This document shows, one piece after another, positions 50,968 through 51,123 of a stretch of DNA of 51,123 nucleotides. The notes under the pieces were generated by a model. The model did no database searches. It was not told the DNA's origin and worked only from the letters and a program-made list of their open reading frames with translations. The position numbers and the translations under genes were made by a program. Each line of letters starts with the position of its first letter. Position 1 is the first letter of the stretch. The DNA is from Actinomycetes bacterium (lineage in GTDB: Bacteria > Actinomycetota > Acidimicrobiia > Acidimicrobiales > RAAP-2). The stretch spans positions 1 through 51,123 of the forward strand of contig JAKAUQ010000033.1 of assembly GCA_021827705.1 (NCBI GenBank), read 5' to 3'.

Positions 50968-51123
50968 TCAAATCAGAGGTTTCGATCGGCCAGCCTGAGG
51001 ATCAGGAGCTCTGCGAGATCACGCGAGCACGCCGCTGCACCATCGGATGGTGAGCGTGGGGGATTCTGGAGCTCTCTTTTCGCACTTGTGGCACCCCAGT
51101 TGTTGACGTCCCCTGAAGTGGTG

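Overview
The window is high-GC DNA (roughly 70% by eye) with frequent GTG starts, 4-base ATGA/GTGA gene overlaps and actinobacterial gene families (SenX3/RegX3-like pair, MarP-type protease, polyphosphate-glucokinase-like ROK protein, heme-binding beta-barrel protein, SCO6880-type conjugation ATPase). I infer an actinobacterium, most likely of the Acidimicrobiia. The class is a guess from gene content; no rRNA is present to settle it. Nearly all of the window is chromosomal coding DNA, with four tRNA genes (Ile-GAT, Ala-TGC, Arg-ACG, Ser-CGA).

Layout. 1-3535: a partial secreted protein, simple repeats, and a lower-GC accessory patch with an AAA/DUF4143-type ATPase behind a phased operator array. 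The patch is bounded by a 37-base repeat, one copy of which is the 3' end of tRNA-Ile. 3785-8610: a complete branched-chain-amino-acid-type ABC operon. 8616-15601: thioesterase, PQ-loop-like membrane protein, DUF2252 protein, tRNA-Ala, Pr6Pr protein, two dehydrogenases, a hydrolase and a DODA-type dioxygenase. 15677-19979: a respiratory block with a split cytochrome b6-like membrane complex, heme A synthase, heme O synthase and a TlpA-like thioredoxin. 19976-24983: ABC-2 exporter, serS and a two-component system. 25028-29748: a four-gene type IV secretion-like operon with no relaxase. 29770-38583: ROK glucokinase, M20 amidohydrolase, tRNA-Arg, PutA, UDP-sulfoquinovose synthase and small membrane and heme-binding proteins. 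38692-45598: aldehyde dehydrogenase, MarP protease, GABA aminotransferase, tRNA-Ser, TadA, a methyltransferase and an ECF sigma/Ogt pair. 46016-51123: phospholipase-D-like secreted protein, an SDR with an altered active site, an aldo/keto reductase and mercuric reductase.

How it fits together. CtaB and CtaA would make heme A next to an electron-transfer complex; GabT, PutA and ALDH suggest amino-acid catabolism; the Liv operon would import substrates. A recurring regulatory theme is a TANNNT -10 hexamer 6-8 bases before the start codon, which implies many leaderless mRNAs.

The most interesting items are the stripped-down T4SS-like operon, the cytochrome b6-like pair whose second subunit appears to lack a PEWY motif, the 33-base-phased operators before the AAA ATPase, and the tRNA-Ile-flanked patch.
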